Made by a program: the position numbers and the translations under genes
Assembly: GCA_025349905.2 (NCBI GenBank)
Contig: MU624724.1
Coordinates: forward strand, 1-28,030
Direction of reading: 5' to 3'
DNA from: Blastocladiella britannica
Taxonomy: Eukaryota; Blastocladiomycota; Blastocladiomycetes; Blastocladiales; Blastocladiaceae
Length of the DNA stretch: 28,030 bases
Shown: positions 27,527 to 28,030 of the stretch, piece after piece
How positions within the stretch are numbered: position 1 is the stretch's first letter
How the letters are laid out: each line of letters starts with the position of its first letter
Notes under the pieces: generated by a model
What the model was told of the DNA's origin: nothing
The model's input: the letters and a program-made list of their open reading frames with translations, nothing else
The model's database searches: none

Positions 27527-28030
27527 CTAAGGAACATCGAATCTGATCATCTGTCCCTCGCCAACTTGCATGTCTTGGGCCAGTCGTCTTGCCGGCGCTA
27601 TCCACGTGAGCGGGTCATCTTGGGGTCTGGGTCGCGTGAGGTTCGTCAAAAATAAATCTGATAGATACGTGAGGTCGCCAGCCAGGTCCCAGCTGAGCGG
27701 GTTGCTAAATGCCAAATCGTTAGTGCAGCACGAGGGAGATCGGGGCCGCGCGGGGCGTTGCACAATGGGCAGAGGCCGAGGGTGTCGTCCGGCTTTGGAG
27801 GGATTCGTCCCGCTGGATTGGGTTTCGGGCCGTGGTAGAGGAGTCGCGGGTACGTTTCGGCGGTGGTCTGGCAGCGCAAGGGCCATACCGCGTCCTGCGC
27901 CTGGTTCATGGGGTGGAGGATGGTCGCGACCGCCCAGTACGTCTGCGTTGTCGGGGATGGGTGTGGCGTGTCCTCCACCCGCTCCTGGTCGGGTTGGTTC
28001 GCTGGGGCCCAGCCGGCGGGATGAAACATT
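27527..28030 (-). pseudogene. Right-truncated unrecognised minus-strand coding fragment, two frames
   Basis: Two overlapping minus frames look partly coding. One is open from the right edge to 27646 and contains CPLCNAPRGPD, a Cys-x2-Cys element like those near the C termini of non-LTR reverse transcriptases. The other (to the stop at 27527) reads more like protein in its last 70 codons (DLTYLSDLFLTNLTRP, then WIAPARRLAQDMQVGEGQMI). A switch from the first to the second near 27735-27745 gives the most protein-like reading. No clear splice sites explain the switch, so a frameshift is possible. Only the 3' end lies in the window and I cannot assign a family; the retroelement idea rests on the Cys motif alone. 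Confidence 0.3.

Noticed and set aside
1..28030. CRISPR array, bacterial operon, prophage or insertion sequence
   Set aside because: No direct-repeat array, no terminal inverted repeats around a transposase, and intron-containing eukaryotic genes throughout.

Overview
The window looks like nuclear DNA of a zoosporic (chytrid-like) fungus, most likely a member of Blastocladiomycota such as an Allomyces or Catenaria relative. This is inference. The supporting observations are GC-rich coding sequence with alanine-, proline- and glutamine-rich proteins, AT-rich introns of about 50-90 nt with GT...AG ends, very compact gene spacing, and a fungal-type three-domain tRNA ligase. Nothing bacterial (operons, Shine-Dalgarno sites, CRISPR) is present. 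I found no tRNA, rRNA or snRNA gene by eye.

Layout, left to right: (1) a minus-strand, left-truncated gene with an F-box-like N terminus and degenerate ankyrin-like repeats (1-2252), damaged or intron-interrupted; (2) a plus-strand scrap resembling the C-terminal tail of Lon protease (about 2306-2451); (3) two tandem plus-strand paralogues of a polytopic membrane lipase, class 3, with GHSLGGG and a conserved Asp and His (2662-5762 and 5876-8707); (4) an unrecognised low-complexity protein on minus (11448-8776) whose first three exons are short and had to be found by translating between larger frames; (5) the fungal tRNA ligase Trl1 on minus (14259-11511); (6) phytochelatin synthase on plus (14447-16673), divergent from Trl1; (7) a cyclin-box protein on minus (19343-17313); (8) an apparently gene-free 1.2-1.4 kb leader region; (9) translation factor eIF2D/Tma64 on minus (22964-20723, perhaps to 20603), with a 9-nt initiator exon; (10) a long Ala-rich coiled-coil protein on plus (23091-26038), divergent from eIF2D; (11) a transcriptional cyclin (cyclin T/K/Pch1-like) on minus (27392-26045), convergent with it with only 6 bp between stop codons; (12) a folded-looking intergenic element and a right-truncated minus-strand fragment (27393-28030).

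The genes do not form a single pathway; this is a normal mixed eukaryotic neighbourhood. RNA metabolism and translation (Trl1, eIF2D), cell-cycle/transcription control (two unrelated cyclins), lipid hydrolysis (two lipases) and metal/thiol metabolism (phytochelatin synthase) sit side by side. The most informative points are the complete phytochelatin synthase with triad spacing identical to the plant enzyme and a very long C-terminal extension, the tandem lipase pair with shared and private introns (two of them stop-free and divisible by three), the extreme compactness at convergent gene ends, and a possible three-way-junction RNA/DNA structure at 27422-27480. Exon boundaries were placed by hand from GT/AG sites, phase and family alignment from memory; no search was run.
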